Shown in pieces: positions 47,182 through 56,389 of a DNA stretch of 64,000 nt. This stretch comes from CAZUDO01 sp964618895. Its GTDB lineage: Bacteria > Desulfobacterota > Binatia > DP-6. A program made the position numbers and the translations under genes. Position 1 is the stretch's first letter. Every line of letters begins with the position of its first letter. Where the stretch lies: NCBI GenBank assembly GCA_964618895.1, contig CAZUDO010000068.1, forward strand, positions 1 to 64,000, read 5' to 3'. Under the pieces are notes generated by a model, which saw only the letters and a program-made list of their open reading frames with translations, ran no database searches and was not told the origin of the DNA.

Positions 47182-47292
47182 GCGGGGGCGGTGGTGCCCT
47201 CGGAGCGCCTTGAGCCGCCGTCGCGCAGCGCATGTGTGGCAGCGCGCGCCGACCGGCGGCGAACGAAGCGGAGAGGGCACCGCCGCCCCCGC
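47182..47292 (+). repeat. Hairpin element B (111 nt)
   Basis: Arms at 47182-47201 (GCGGGGGCGGTGGTGCCCTC) and 47273-47292 are reverse complements with one mismatch, enclosing a 71-base loop that starts GGAGCGCCTTGAG and ends CGAAGCGGA. About 50 of 71 loop bases match element A read in the opposite direction. An inner stem, GCCGCCG against CGGCGGC, may fold within the loop. Confidence 0.85.
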
Positions 47293-47323
47293 GGACTGAC
47301 GCCCGCCGGCCCCAGCCCGCGCG

Positions 47324-49081
47324 CTACGCCGCCGCAGCCACCGCCGACACGTCGCGCGGTAGGCGAACGGTGAAGACGGAGCCCGCACCCGGCGTGCTGT
47401 CGACGGCAACGGTACCGCCCAGCTGTTCGACGAAGCGGTGCACGATGTAGAGTCCGAGCCCCGTGCCGCCGTAGCGGCGCGAGTCCGACCCGTCGCCCTG
47501 ACGGAACATGTCGAAAATCACCGCACGGTCCTCGGGACAGATGCCGATGCCGGTGTCGGCCACGCGCAGCACGAGCGCGTCGCCCTCCGCGATCAGCGCC
47601 ACCTGCACGCTCCCCCGTTCGGTGAACTTGAGCGCGTTGCCGACCAGGTTGCGCAGCACGATCGTGAGCTTGCGCGCGTCGGACACGAGCGTGACCGGCG
47701 GCGCCTCCTGGGCCCACTCGAGCACGACCCCCGGGTTGCAGGGAATGCGCGCGCACGACTCCCCCAGCGCCCGCCACCACGCCGGCAGCGCCACCGGGGC
47801 CAGCTCGAGCTGGTCGCGCCCCGCCTCCAGGCGCCCGATCTCGAGCGTGCCCTCGATGAGGGCGAGGAGCTCACGCCCGGCCAGCTCGATGCGGGACAGA
47901 CACTCGAGCGTATCCACCTGCGGGTCGCGGCCCATCTCGGAGAAGCCCAGGATCACGTTGAGCGGCGTCCGCAGCTCGTGCGACATCGTCGACACGAACT
48001 CCGACTTGAGACGGCTGGCGCGCCGGAGATCGGTCACCAGCTGCGCGTTGTGCAGGGCCAGCGCCGCCTGGTCGGCGAGCCCGCGGGCGAGCAGCTGCTC
48101 GCTGGCGGTGAAGGGCACGTCGTCCTTGCGAACGAAGGCCAGAATGCCCAGCACCTCGGCGCCGTAGCGCATGACCACATAGAGCACGCGATGCACGCCC
48201 CGTTCCCGGAGCAGGGGCACGACCGCACTGTGCGGATCGTCCTCCGGCATGCGCAGCGCATCCCGCTCGAGCACGCTGGCGACGAAGGGCAGCTCGTCCG
48301 GCACCTCGAGACCGAGAAGCCACGCCATCCGCTCGTCGGCCGGCGCGGCCACTTCCACGCGATGCATGCGCCGCTCCCGATCGCGCTGCGCGAGCACGGC
48401 CGCATCCACCGCCAGGAGCTGCCTCCCGCGCTCGACCACCCGGGTCATCACCGATCCGAGGTCCGCATGCCCCACCAGCTCGCGGGTGAGCGCCACCAGC
48501 TGTTCCTGTTGCCAGGTTTGCTCGAACAGGCGCGCCCGGTAGGCATCGACCAGGTACGCGCCGACCATCGCCACGGCGCTGCCGAGGAGCATGGCCGGCA
48601 CGGCAGACATGTTTCGCGGCTCGGGCAGTCCGAAGTAGATGTGGAGGTAGCCGGCCAACGTCACCCCGGCGACCACGACCTGCGGTCCGAGCCCCCACGG
48701 CAGCAACAAGGTCGTGCCAAGCAGGATGATCGCCAGCACCGCCGGCGCGATCTCCGGCCCGCCGGGAAGGCGATTCAGGTAGGCCGTCAGCCCGAGCGTC
48801 AGCACCACGACGTACGCGAGCGCCAACCGCACGACGTGCTGGCGCAGCGCGGGTACGGTCGTGAGGACGGAGACGCCGACGCAGACGGTCGCATACGCCA
48901 CCAGGGCGTCGATGCGGAGGGCGCGTACCGCCGAAGGACCGACGATCAGCTCGACGATCCACACGACGATCCCGAACAGCCCGAGCCCGAGGCACCAGCG
49001 CAGGCGCGTCAGGACGAGGTCGTTGCGCTCGGCACGGTAGATCGGGTCCCAGGCGCTCGACGGCTGCGCGTGCCGTAGCAT
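47324..49081 (-). CDS. Sensor histidine kinase with GAF domain
   Basis: The 585-residue kinase has about six N-terminal membrane segments (to about residue 185), a coiled-coil stretch, a GAF-like domain (about 205-345), a HisKA domain with His368 in MSHELRTPLNVILGFSEM, and an ATPase domain with NLVGNALKFTE, VADTGIGICPED and GGTGLGLYIV. It is related in layout to the kinase at 45127 but not a recent copy. ATG 49081 is chosen over 49099. It has no adjacent response regulator on its strand. Confidence 0.93.
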   Translation of the reverse strand: MLRHAQPSSAWDPIYRAERNDLVLTRLRWCLGLGLFGIVVWIVELIVGPSAVRALRIDALVAYATVCVGVSVLTTVPALRQHVVRLALAYVVVLTLGLTAYLNRLPGGPEIAPAVLAIILLGTTLLLPWGLGPQVVVAGVTLAGYLHIYFGLPEPRNMSAVPAMLLGSAVAMVGAYLVDAYRARLFEQTWQQEQLVALTRELVGHADLGSVMTRVVERGRQLLAVDAAVLAQRDRERRMHRVEVAAPADERMAWLLGLEVPDELPFVASVLERDALRMPEDDPHSAVVPLLRERGVHRVLYVVMRYGAEVLGILAFVRKDDVPFTASEQLLARGLADQAALALHNAQLVTDLRRASRLKSEFVSTMSHELRTPLNVILGFSEMGRDPQVDTLECLSRIELAGRELLALIEGTLEIGRLEAGRDQLELAPVALPAWWRALGESCARIPCNPGVVLEWAQEAPPVTLVSDARKLTIVLRNLVGNALKFTERGSVQVALIAEGDALVLRVADTGIGICPEDRAVIFDMFRQGDGSDSRRYGGTGLGLYIVHRFVEQLGGTVAVDSTPGAGSVFTVRLPRDVSAVAAAA

Positions 49082-49252
49082 ACGCCCCTCACCGTGCAAG
49101 GCGTGTTCCAGCGTGATCTACACAGCGGGTGCGGGATCGGCGGCGGGGACGGCCGGCCGTGCGCCCGTCTTCTGACACCCCATCAGGCGGCAAAACAGCT
49201 TGACGCTGCAGGGTCGATAGGCTTTTGTTCCCGGGTCGGAGGATTTCGCCCC

Positions 49253-51688
49253 ATGTGTCACCGGTTGCCCCGTGCCCTGCTCGTCCTCACCTGCCTCTGT
49301 CTGTTCCCGTTCACGCCCCAGGCGGCCACCAAGGCGCGCATCCAGTGGTGCGACGCCCGCTTCATCGTGCCGGGAGCCCGTCTCACCCTGGCCCCGGCTG
49401 CCGCACCCGCATTCGACGTCGTGGCGCTGGGAGCACAGCGCATCCGGATCGCCAATTGCGCCGCCGTCACGCCCAGGGGGAAGGCCCTGCGCGACGGCAG
49501 CATCAAGCTGTCGGCGACATGGAAGAACTGCGGCGGCTTCAAGAAGCTCGTGCTGCGTGGCACGCTCGACGCCGACTGCACACGCCTGGCGGGCGTGATG
49601 AAGGCCAAGAAGTGGAAGCCGCGCTTCACGGCCACCGCGTCGTCATGCGGCGACGGCATGCTCGATGCCGGCAACGCCGAGGAGTGCGAGCCGGCCGGGG
49701 GCCCGACCTGCAGCCAGGCCTGCCGCGCGATCGTCGCCCCGCCGCTCACGTCGACGACGGTCACCCCGGTCACGTCGACCACGGTCACCTCCACCACGAT
49801 GCCGGGCTGCGGGGCCCTGTGCGGCAACGGGCAGATCGACGCCGGCTGCGGAGAGGAGTGCGACGGCGACGACATGGGCGACGCCGCGTGCCCCGTCGGC
49901 GGCACGCCGGGCGCGGTGCCGGAGTGCACCGGCGATTGCCGGCTCGACCTGAGCGAGTGCGGCTGCGACGGGGGCGCGTTCACCAGCACGTGGGAGGCCA
50001 TCCAGACGGTCGTGTTCGCCCACGGCCAGTGCGCCGACGCCGTGTGCCACGGCAGCCCGGCCCTGCAGGGCGGCCTCGACCTCACGCCCGTCAACGCCTA
50101 CGCCAACCTGGTCGACGTGCACGCTGCCAACGGCCCGCTCCTGCGCGTCAAGCCCGAAGAGCCCGAGGAGAGCGAGCTGTTCCTTCGCCTCGCCGCGCGC
50201 ACGGCGCCGGGCGCGTACGACGCTCCGCACGGCACCCCGATGCCGCTCGGCGCGCAGCCGGCGATCACGGAGAACGCGCTCGAGGTATTGAAGCGGTGGA
50301 TCCGCGTCGGCGCGCCGGACGAGGGCGTCGTCCTGGGGACCGCCGAGCTCCTCAACGTCTGCCTTCCGCCACCCACCCCCCAGAAGATCGACCCGCTGCC
50401 GCCACCCCCGGCGGGCGAAGGGCTGCAGCTCTACGCCCCGCCGTGGCCCATTCCCGCCGACGACGAGGACGAGGTCTGCTACGCCACCTATTACAATGTC
50501 ACCAAGGTCGCCGGGCTCGTGCCCGACGACGCCCTGGTGCCGTGCCCGAGCCTCTTCCTCGGCCCTACCAATCCAAGCCAGCAGTGCTGGGCGTACAAGT
50601 CGTCCGTCCTGGCCCAGGATCCGAACTCGCACCACAGCCTGATCTACGTCTACAGCGGCGTGCTCGGCGTCGGCGACGCGTCGTGGGGGGCCTGGACCTG
50701 CAAAGGTGGCCCGCACGACGGCCTGCCCTGCGATCCCACCCGGATCGGCGAGCCGGCTACGGCGGGCGGCGCCGACTGCGGACCGCGCAGCGGCTGCACC
50801 ACGCCGATCACGACCGGCGTCGGCTGCATCGGCTTCGGGCCCTACGACTACCAGCAGACCAACATCCAGATCGGCGGGTCTCAGGAGCCCCGCTTCGACC
50901 TGCACTTCGCGCCCGGCGCCTACGCCCCGATGCCGTCTCAGGGCGTCATCGTGTGGAACTCCCACGGGTTCAACCTGACCGACATTCCCACCACCAACGA
51001 GCAATACCTGAACCTCGACTTCGCGCAGCAGAGCGCCGGGGATCAGCGCTTCCAGGTGCAGCCGCTGTTCGACTCGCGGAGAATATTCTGGGACGGCGAG
51101 AGCGTGCTGCCGTTCCAGAGCCGGGAGTTCTGTGCGACCCACACCTTCGACCCGAACACGCAGCTCTTCTACATGAGCTCCCACACCCATCGCTTCGGCC
51201 GGCGCTTCCGGGTCTGGGAACCACCCAACGCGAGCTGCCAGACCGTGCTCGGGTGCCTCCCCGACGAGACACGAACCCCGCTCTACGAGAGCACGGACTA
51301 TACCGATCCGGTGCAGCTCTACTTCGATCCCCCGGTGGCCATCACGGCGCCGGAGGCCCGCAACCGGCGCTACAAGTTCTGCTCTCTGTACGACAACGGC
51401 GCCAGCGACCCGGGCAAGGTGAAGCGTCGCTCGACATCGCCCGCGGCACCGCCCCCACTGACCGGCCTGCTGGGCGGCCCGTGCGCCATTACCGAGGTCG
51501 CGTGCATGGACGGCCCGCGCAAGGGCCAGCCGTGCGGTGGCGGTGGCGGTGGCGAGCCCGATCACGCCGTCTGCGACTCCAGCCCCGGGTTGGGCGACGG
51601 GCTCTGCGATGCCTGCCCGGTGAAGGGCGGCGTCACCACCGAGGACGAGATGTTCATCCTGCTTGGCGCGTTCTACATCGCGCCCTGA
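49253..51688 (+). CDS. Secreted PHM/DBH-like copper protein with CX4CH motif
   Basis: The 811-residue protein has a signal peptide (to PQAA at about residue 25), a Cys-containing domain (about 26-130), a Thr-rich linker (about 165-185), a Cys-rich DUF4215-like block, and CADAVCHG (Cys260, Cys265, His266), a CX4CH heme-type motif in a context like planctomycete cytochrome domains. The C-terminal half carries His460-His461 (SHHSLIYVY), His571 (NSHGFN) and His644/His646 (SSHTHRFG), the histidine set of type II copper monooxygenases such as PHM. A possible Met ligand is Met752. ATG 49253 follows CGGAGGA. Confidence 0.75.
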   Translation: MCHRLPRALLVLTCLCLFPFTPQAATKARIQWCDARFIVPGARLTLAPAAAPAFDVVALGAQRIRIANCAAVTPRGKALRDGSIKLSATWKNCGGFKKLVLRGTLDADCTRLAGVMKAKKWKPRFTATASSCGDGMLDAGNAEECEPAGGPTCSQACRAIVAPPLTSTTVTPVTSTTVTSTTMPGCGALCGNGQIDAGCGEECDGDDMGDAACPVGGTPGAVPECTGDCRLDLSECGCDGGAFTSTWEAIQTVVFAHGQCADAVCHGSPALQGGLDLTPVNAYANLVDVHAANGPLLRVKPEEPEESELFLRLAARTAPGAYDAPHGTPMPLGAQPAITENALEVLKRWIRVGAPDEGVVLGTAELLNVCLPPPTPQKIDPLPPPPAGEGLQLYAPPWPIPADDEDEVCYATYYNVTKVAGLVPDDALVPCPSLFLGPTNPSQQCWAYKSSVLAQDPNSHHSLIYVYSGVLGVGDASWGAWTCKGGPHDGLPCDPTRIGEPATAGGADCGPRSGCTTPITTGVGCIGFGPYDYQQTNIQIGGSQEPRFDLHFAPGAYAPMPSQGVIVWNSHGFNLTDIPTTNEQYLNLDFAQQSAGDQRFQVQPLFDSRRIFWDGESVLPFQSREFCATHTFDPNTQLFYMSSHTHRFGRRFRVWEPPNASCQTVLGCLPDETRTPLYESTDYTDPVQLYFDPPVAITAPEARNRRYKFCSLYDNGASDPGKVKRRSTSPAAPPPLTGLLGGPCAITEVACMDGPRKGQPCGGGGGGEPDHAVCDSSPGLGDGLCDACPVKGGVTTEDEMFILLGAFYIAP

Positions 51689-51706
51689 CCCGTGCAGGGG
51701 GCCCGC

Positions 51707-52147
51707 ATGCTGCTGCTCGTATTGTCGGTGCTGGCGCTTGGGGCCGTGATCGCCGGCGGTGCCGGCTTTCCGCCGCCGATGACCGACGCCCTCCGCACCG
51801 CGAAGCACATCTACGTGTCCACGCGGCGGGCCGACGGCAGCGAGAGCCAGGTCGTCCCCGTGTGGTTCATCTACGACGGCGACGCCATCCTCTTCACGAC
51901 CGGCCCGAGCAGCCACAAGGTGCGCCGCATCCGCCGCGGCAGTTCGCTGTTCGTCCGCGTCGGCGACGCGAGCGCGGAGCGCGTCGTCGGCCACGCCGAG
52001 CTGGTCGACGATCCCGCCGTCGCCGTCCGCATGGCGCCGGTGTACCGGCAGAAGTACTGGATCGCCTGGCTCGGGTTCTTCGTGCCGGACCCGGAGCGGG
52101 TGCGGACCGGGAAGACACTGCTGGTGCGGGTCACACCCGAGAGCTGA
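51707..52147 (+). CDS. Pyridoxamine-phosphate-oxidase-fold (PPOX-like) protein
   Basis: The 146-residue product has an N-terminal hydrophobic segment (MLLLVLSVLALGAVIAGGAG), then TAKHIYVSTRRADGSESQVVPVWFIYDGDAILFTTG, KVRRIRRGSSLFVRVGD and GHAELVDDPA, the split-barrel pattern of flavin- or F420-binding PPOX proteins. The leader would anchor or export it, which is unusual for the family. ATG 51707 is chosen; a GTG at 51692 is possible. It follows the copper protein gene closely and may be cotranscribed. Confidence 0.72.
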   Translation: MLLLVLSVLALGAVIAGGAGFPPPMTDALRTAKHIYVSTRRADGSESQVVPVWFIYDGDAILFTTGPSSHKVRRIRRGSSLFVRVGDASAERVVGHAELVDDPAVAVRMAPVYRQKYWIAWLGFFVPDPERVRTGKTLLVRVTPES

Positions 52148-52228
52148 CCCCGCCGGGCACGTGTCTGCCGAACTGGGCGATGCCTCCTGCGCGTACCAGC
52201 GCCGGACGTGGCGCATGATCCCGTACGT

Positions 52229-53440
52229 CTACTGAGGGGTACGGCCCGGGACGGGCGTGCTCACGACCTCGCGCCGGCCCGCGTCGTAGCGCATGGACAG
52301 CTCGCCGCGGGCGATGGCAAGGAGCGTGTCCCCCACCAACGTGCGCCGCCAGCCATGCACGACGGCGACGTGGGCGAGGGCCGCCTCGTCGCCGGGGGCC
52401 AGGGCATAGGTGGCGAGCGCCTCGATGTCGCGCGCACTCGCGATCACCTCGGGGGCAACGTCCTGATCCTCCGCCACCGTGTGGACGGCGGCACGCAGGA
52501 GCGCCGTGAGTCCGGGCGGGGGTGTCCGGCGCCGCTGCCGCTCCGGCGCCTCGGGCCAGTGCGCTTCTGGGCAGACGAGGCCTTCGCGGATCGCAGCCAG
52601 CAGCGCGCGGCCGTGGCGGTCGACCGTGCCACCCGAGAGCCCGCGCACCTGCCGGAGCTCGTCCGTGCTCTCGACCGGTCGCATCGCCAGGGCGGTGAGC
52701 ACGACGTCGTTTGCGATGAAGTTGGGGCGGATGTTGGCGCGGCTGGCCGCCTGCTCGCGCCAGGCTGCCACCGCGCGCAGCACCGCGAGCTCACGCCCGC
52801 GTAGGCGCTGCCACCCTTTCACGCTCCGGTAGCGCTCATCAGGAGGGGTGGTCACGAAGCGGGCGGCGTCTTCGAGCTCGCGCAGCTCCTCCTCCGCCCA
52901 CGCCACCCGTCCGCGGCGCTCGAGGTCCGTGCGCAGGGTATCGTGCATGGCCAACAGGTGGAGCACGTCCTCGCTGGCGTACGACAGCTGCTCGGGTCGG
53001 AGCGGGCGGCGGGTCCAGTCGGTGTAGGTCTGATCCTTGCGCAGGCGTATCTTGCTCACGCGCTCGAGCAGCGCCCCGAGGCCGACCTGCAGTCCATAGC
53101 CGAGGAACGCCGCCACCACCTGCGTGTCGACGACGCCCCGCATCGGCTCCCCCATGAGGGTCGCGAAAATCTCGAGGTCCTGGCCCCCGCCATGGAGCAC
53201 GACCGGTACGGCGGGATCGCGCAGCAGCGGGAAGAGCGGGGACAGGTCCGGCATGGCGAGCGCATCGATGACCGCCACCTCGGCGCCATCGGTCGCCACC
53301 TGTACGACCCCCAGGATCGGCCGATACGTGCGCTCCCACACGAACTCGGTGTCGAGCGCGAGCCGGCCCGCGGCCCGGATCTCCCCCACCAGCGTAGCGA
53401 GCTCGGCGGCGTTGGTGAGCAGACGAGTGGAGGCGATCAC
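52229..53440 (-). CDS. rnd: Ribonuclease D-like 3'-5' exonuclease
   Basis: The 403-residue protein has the DEDDy exonuclease motifs: LALDTEFVWE (Exo I), VLHGGGQDLEIFATL (Exo II, Asp after the GGG loop) and YASEDVLHLLAMHD (Exo III, Tyr and Asp). It then has two HRDC-type helical regions (ELAVLRAVAAWREQAASRAN, TDELRQVRGLSGG). RNase D trims tRNA and other stable RNA 3' ends. The GTG at 53440 gives a normal N-terminus. The usual VHGAxQD of Exo II is replaced by LHGGGQD. Confidence 0.9.
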   Translation of the reverse strand: MIASTRLLTNAAELATLVGEIRAAGRLALDTEFVWERTYRPILGVVQVATDGAEVAVIDALAMPDLSPLFPLLRDPAVPVVLHGGGQDLEIFATLMGEPMRGVVDTQVVAAFLGYGLQVGLGALLERVSKIRLRKDQTYTDWTRRPLRPEQLSYASEDVLHLLAMHDTLRTDLERRGRVAWAEEELRELEDAARFVTTPPDERYRSVKGWQRLRGRELAVLRAVAAWREQAASRANIRPNFIANDVVLTALAMRPVESTDELRQVRGLSGGTVDRHGRALLAAIREGLVCPEAHWPEAPERQRRRTPPPGLTALLRAAVHTVAEDQDVAPEVIASARDIEALATYALAPGDEAALAHVAVVHGWRRTLVGDTLLAIARGELSMRYDAGRREVVSTPVPGRTPQ

Positions 53441-53621
53441 GGTGGAGCTGTCAGCTATCCTGCCACGCGTCCACTCGCAACACCCGGCGGCCCGCCCACG
53501 CCCGGCCCGAATCCACCCTGGGACATACAGAGTGCGATCGGATTGACCGGATGACGTAGTCCTACCCATTCTCTCCCATCATAGGTAAGCGCGAGTCACT
53601 ACGACGGGGGAGGCGGATCAC

Positions 53622-55016
53622 ATGGACGGCCACGGGGGAGGCGCACGGATCCACGTGCTCGTGCTTGACGCGGACGCGGACGAGGCCGCCCGGATACGCC
53701 AGGCGTTGCTCGACGCCGACATCGGCGTCCGGGTGACCACCGTGACCCGGCTGCGCACCGCGCTCGATCTCCTGCACGATCCCACCGTCGGCTGCGTGCT
53801 GACTGACCTGCGGCTCCCCGACGCCGACGGGGTCGAGATCGTGCATACTCTGCGCACGCGCCGGCGCGACGTTCCGGTGCTGGTCGTCACCGCGGCCGGC
53901 TCGGACACCCTGGCCGTCGCCGCCCTCAAGACCGGCGCCGCCGACTACGTCCGTCGCGACGGTCACCATCTGCAGACGCTCCCCGGGCTGGTGCGCGAAG
54001 CCCTCGGGCGCTCGGCCCTGACGCGCCTGGACGACGGGTCGGCACTCAACGGCCACCACCCCCCGCTCCCGGCCCGCCCGCTCCCCTTTCTCGCCACCAC
54101 CGCCTGCATGCGCGCGGTGACAGGCCAGGTCGAGCGGGCCGCGTCCAGCGGCGTGCCCGTCCTCATCGAGGGCGAGACCGGCACCGGCAAAGAACTCATC
54201 GCGCACGCCATCCACGATACCGGTCCGCGGCGCGACGCTCCGTTCGTCGTCCAGAACTGCGCCGCCCTTTCCGAGTCGCTCCTCGAGAGCGAGCTGTTCG
54301 GCCACCTGCGCGGGGCGTTCACGGGCGCCGAGCGCGACCGGCGCGGCCTGTTCGACGAGGCGGGCACGGGCACCGTGTTCCTCGACGAGATCGCCGAGAC
54401 GCCCGTCGCCATCCAAGCGAAGCTCCTGCGCGTCCTGCAGCACGAGGAGGTGAAGGCCGTCGGTGCCGACCGGGTACGGCGCGTGCGCGCCCGCATCGTG
54501 GCAGCCACCAACCGCCCCCTGGAAGCCGAGGTGCAGGCCGGACGCTTCCGCGCCGATCTCTTCTACCGTCTGAGTGTGTTTCCCATGCGTGTCCCGCCCC
54601 TCCGGCACCGTGCCGCCGACATTCCCCTGCTGGCGGCGCACTTCCTCGCGCGGGCCGAGGCTCGCGAAGGGCGCACCACCGGCGGCCTCGACGCGGAGAC
54701 CGTGCGCCTGCTGCGCGGCTACCGCTGGCCCGGAAACGTCCGCGAGCTGGAGAACGAGATCCACCGCCTCGTGCTGTCGGTCGATCCCGGCGAGCGCCTC
54801 CGGCCGCACCACCTCGCGCACCACGTCCGCCAGGGCGACCTCGCCCGCATCGACGAGCCGCTGACCCGCATCCTGGCCCGGGTAGAGCTGGCCCTCATCC
54901 TCGAGCGCCTGCGGCACAAGGCCACCAAGAGCGAAGCCGCCCGCAGCCTCGGCATCACGCGCGAGGCCCTGTACCAGAAGATGCGGCGCCTCGGCATCGC
55001 CACCCGCGGCGCGTAG
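53622..55016 (+). CDS. Sigma-54-dependent response regulator
   Basis: The 464-residue NtrC-type protein has a receiver domain (10-130; phospho-acceptor Asp62 in LTDLRLPDADG, Lys103 region LKTGAADYV). An AAA+ domain follows with Walker A GETGTGKE (183-190), the sigma-54 contact GAFTGA, Walker B TVFLDEIAE and RYRWPGNVRELENE, then a Fis-like helix-turn-helix at the end (SEAARSLGITREALYQKMRRLG). It would switch on sigma-54 promoters when phosphorylated. No kinase gene is adjacent; the two kinases 5-8 kb away are candidates. GGGGGAGG precedes the ATG. Confidence 0.94.
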   Translation: MDGHGGGARIHVLVLDADADEAARIRQALLDADIGVRVTTVTRLRTALDLLHDPTVGCVLTDLRLPDADGVEIVHTLRTRRRDVPVLVVTAAGSDTLAVAALKTGAADYVRRDGHHLQTLPGLVREALGRSALTRLDDGSALNGHHPPLPARPLPFLATTACMRAVTGQVERAASSGVPVLIEGETGTGKELIAHAIHDTGPRRDAPFVVQNCAALSESLLESELFGHLRGAFTGAERDRRGLFDEAGTGTVFLDEIAETPVAIQAKLLRVLQHEEVKAVGADRVRRVRARIVAATNRPLEAEVQAGRFRADLFYRLSVFPMRVPPLRHRAADIPLLAAHFLARAEAREGRTTGGLDAETVRLLRGYRWPGNVRELENEIHRLVLSVDPGERLRPHHLAHHVRQGDLARIDEPLTRILARVELALILERLRHKATKSEAARSLGITREALYQKMRRLGIATRGA

Positions 55017-55077
55017 GCCCACAACCGTGCAACCGGGCTCGCAGCCACACGCGGGCTACGCTAGCATCGCCTGCCCC

Positions 55078-55968
55078 ATGACCCGCATGCTCGACATCCT
55101 GCACGTCGACGCGTTCACCACCACGCCCTTCGCTGGCAACCCGGCGGGCGTCGTCCTCGATGGCACCGGGCTGAACCCGACGCAGATGCAGGCCATCGCC
55201 GGCGAGATGCAGCTGGCGGAGACCGCGTTTCTCGACACACCCACCGACGCCCTTGCCGACTACCGGCTGCGCTGGTTCACGCCGACCCGCGAGGTCGCCT
55301 TTTGCGGTCACGCCACCGTCGCCACCGCGCACGCACTGGTCGAGGCCGGCCGCACGCGTACGGACCGGCTCGTCTTCGACACGCTCGGCGGACCGCTCCC
55401 CGTGGCGATCGATCGCGGCGGCGACGACACCACCTTCTGGCTCGAGCCCGCGCTTCCCACCTGCACCCCGTTCGCGGGCGTGCTCACCGACCTGCTCTAC
55501 TACCTGGGTATGGACGGCTGCGGCGCGTGGGCGCCCGCCGTGCTCTCGAGCGAGGGCGACGTGCTCATACCGGCCGAGAGTCTGGCCCAGCTCCGCGGCC
55601 TGATGCCCGACCTCCACGGGCTCGGTACGCTGACGCGGAGCGCGGACCTGCGCGGGGTATGCGTCGTGACGCGCGAGGGGGTGAGTCCCGGCTCGCAGAC
55701 GCACGCGCGCTTCTTCGCGCCCGCCTACGGAGTCCCGGAGGACCGCGTCACGGGCTCGGTGCACGCGGCCATTCCCGTGTGGCTGTGGGAGGCCGGCGTA
55801 CTGCGAGCGCCCGGCGGCGTTGCCCGGTTCACCGCCGAGCAGGGGGACGACCTCGGGCGGCCGGGACGGCTGCAGGTCGAGTTGCACGTCGCCGGCGGGG
55901 TCCCGGCCCGCGTTCGGGTGGGGGGCCGTGCCGTCACCGTCATCACCGGACGGGTCCGGGTCCCGTAA
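55078..55968 (+). CDS. PhzF-family isomerase-like protein
   Basis: The 296-residue protein matches the PhzF fold: DILHVDAFTTTPFAGNPAGVVL, MQAIAGEMQLAETAFL (with the catalytic-type glutamate), LRWFTPTREVAFCGHATVATAHAL and RFFAPAYGVPEDRVTGSVHA. PhzF enzymes are isomerases or epimerase-like proteins; most members have no known substrate. ATG 55078 is chosen; an upstream in-frame start at 55027 adds no family sequence. Confidence 0.9.
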   Translation: MTRMLDILHVDAFTTTPFAGNPAGVVLDGTGLNPTQMQAIAGEMQLAETAFLDTPTDALADYRLRWFTPTREVAFCGHATVATAHALVEAGRTRTDRLVFDTLGGPLPVAIDRGGDDTTFWLEPALPTCTPFAGVLTDLLYYLGMDGCGAWAPAVLSSEGDVLIPAESLAQLRGLMPDLHGLGTLTRSADLRGVCVVTREGVSPGSQTHARFFAPAYGVPEDRVTGSVHAAIPVWLWEAGVLRAPGGVARFTAEQGDDLGRPGRLQVELHVAGGVPARVRVGGRAVTVITGRVRVP

Positions 55969-55987
55969 ACCTGCTACAAGACACTCC

Positions 55988-56389
55988 ATGCGGACCATCG
56001 GCGCCGTCACCCTGATTGTCACCGGAGCATTCTCCGCGGTTGCTCGTGCGGCCGACTGGACCCCGAGCGCCTGGGCCAAGGAAAGCACGGTCGACCTCCG
56101 CACTACGGCGGCGGGCGACAAGGACCACTGGTTCCCGGTGTGGCTGGTCGTACTCGACGATCAACTCTACGTCCGGCTCGGCAGCCGGGCAGCCGGGCGG
56201 ATCGAGGGCAGCACCACCAAGCCGATCGTGGGCGTGCGCATCGCCGGCCAGCAGTTCGACCGCGTGCGCGGCGAACCCGCACCCGACCTCGCCGGGCGGG
56301 TTGCCAAGGCCATGGGCGACAAGTACTGGTCCGACGTGTTCGTGCGCTGGGTCGACCACCCGCTCACGTTGCGGCTGGTTCCCGAGTAA
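55988..56389 (+). CDS. Small exported hypothetical protein (DUF2255-like pattern)
   Basis: The 133-residue product has a signal peptide (to AVARA at about residue 19) followed by WAKESTVDLRTTAAGDKDHW, PVWLVVLDDQLYVRLGSRAA and GVRIAGQQFDRVRGE, a small split-barrel-like pattern similar to DUF2255 or nitroreductase-like proteins, most of which are cytosolic. It starts 19 bases after the PhzF gene and its end overlaps the convergent protease gene by 26 bases. Confidence 0.55.
   Translation: MRTIGAVTLIVTGAFSAVARAADWTPSAWAKESTVDLRTTAAGDKDHWFPVWLVVLDDQLYVRLGSRAAGRIEGSTTKPIVGVRIAGQQFDRVRGEPAPDLAGRVAKAMGDKYWSDVFVRWVDHPLTLRLVPE

Larger units (their letters stand above)
46945..47323. other. Convergent intergenic region filled by two hairpin elements
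   Basis: The 379-base gap lies between the stops of two histidine kinase genes. It holds two inverted hairpin elements (listed separately) with 90 bases of GC-rich spacer between them. No coding frame with protein character is seen on either strand. Confidence 0.6.

Noticed and set aside
46969..47409. A 146-codon minus-strand frame across both hairpin elements
   Set aside because: It has no start signal or family pattern and runs into the downstream kinase gene; self-complementary stems explain the sequence better.
49225..52218. A 997-codon frame overlapping the copper-protein gene
   Set aside because: It is arginine-rich throughout with no motif, whereas the frame from 49253 has a signal peptide, ordered histidines and Cys motifs.
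53622..55016. Cognate partner of the kinases at 45-49 kb
   Set aside because: No direct linkage or shared promoter supports pairing; the distance is 4.5 kb or more with unrelated genes in between, so it is only a possibility.
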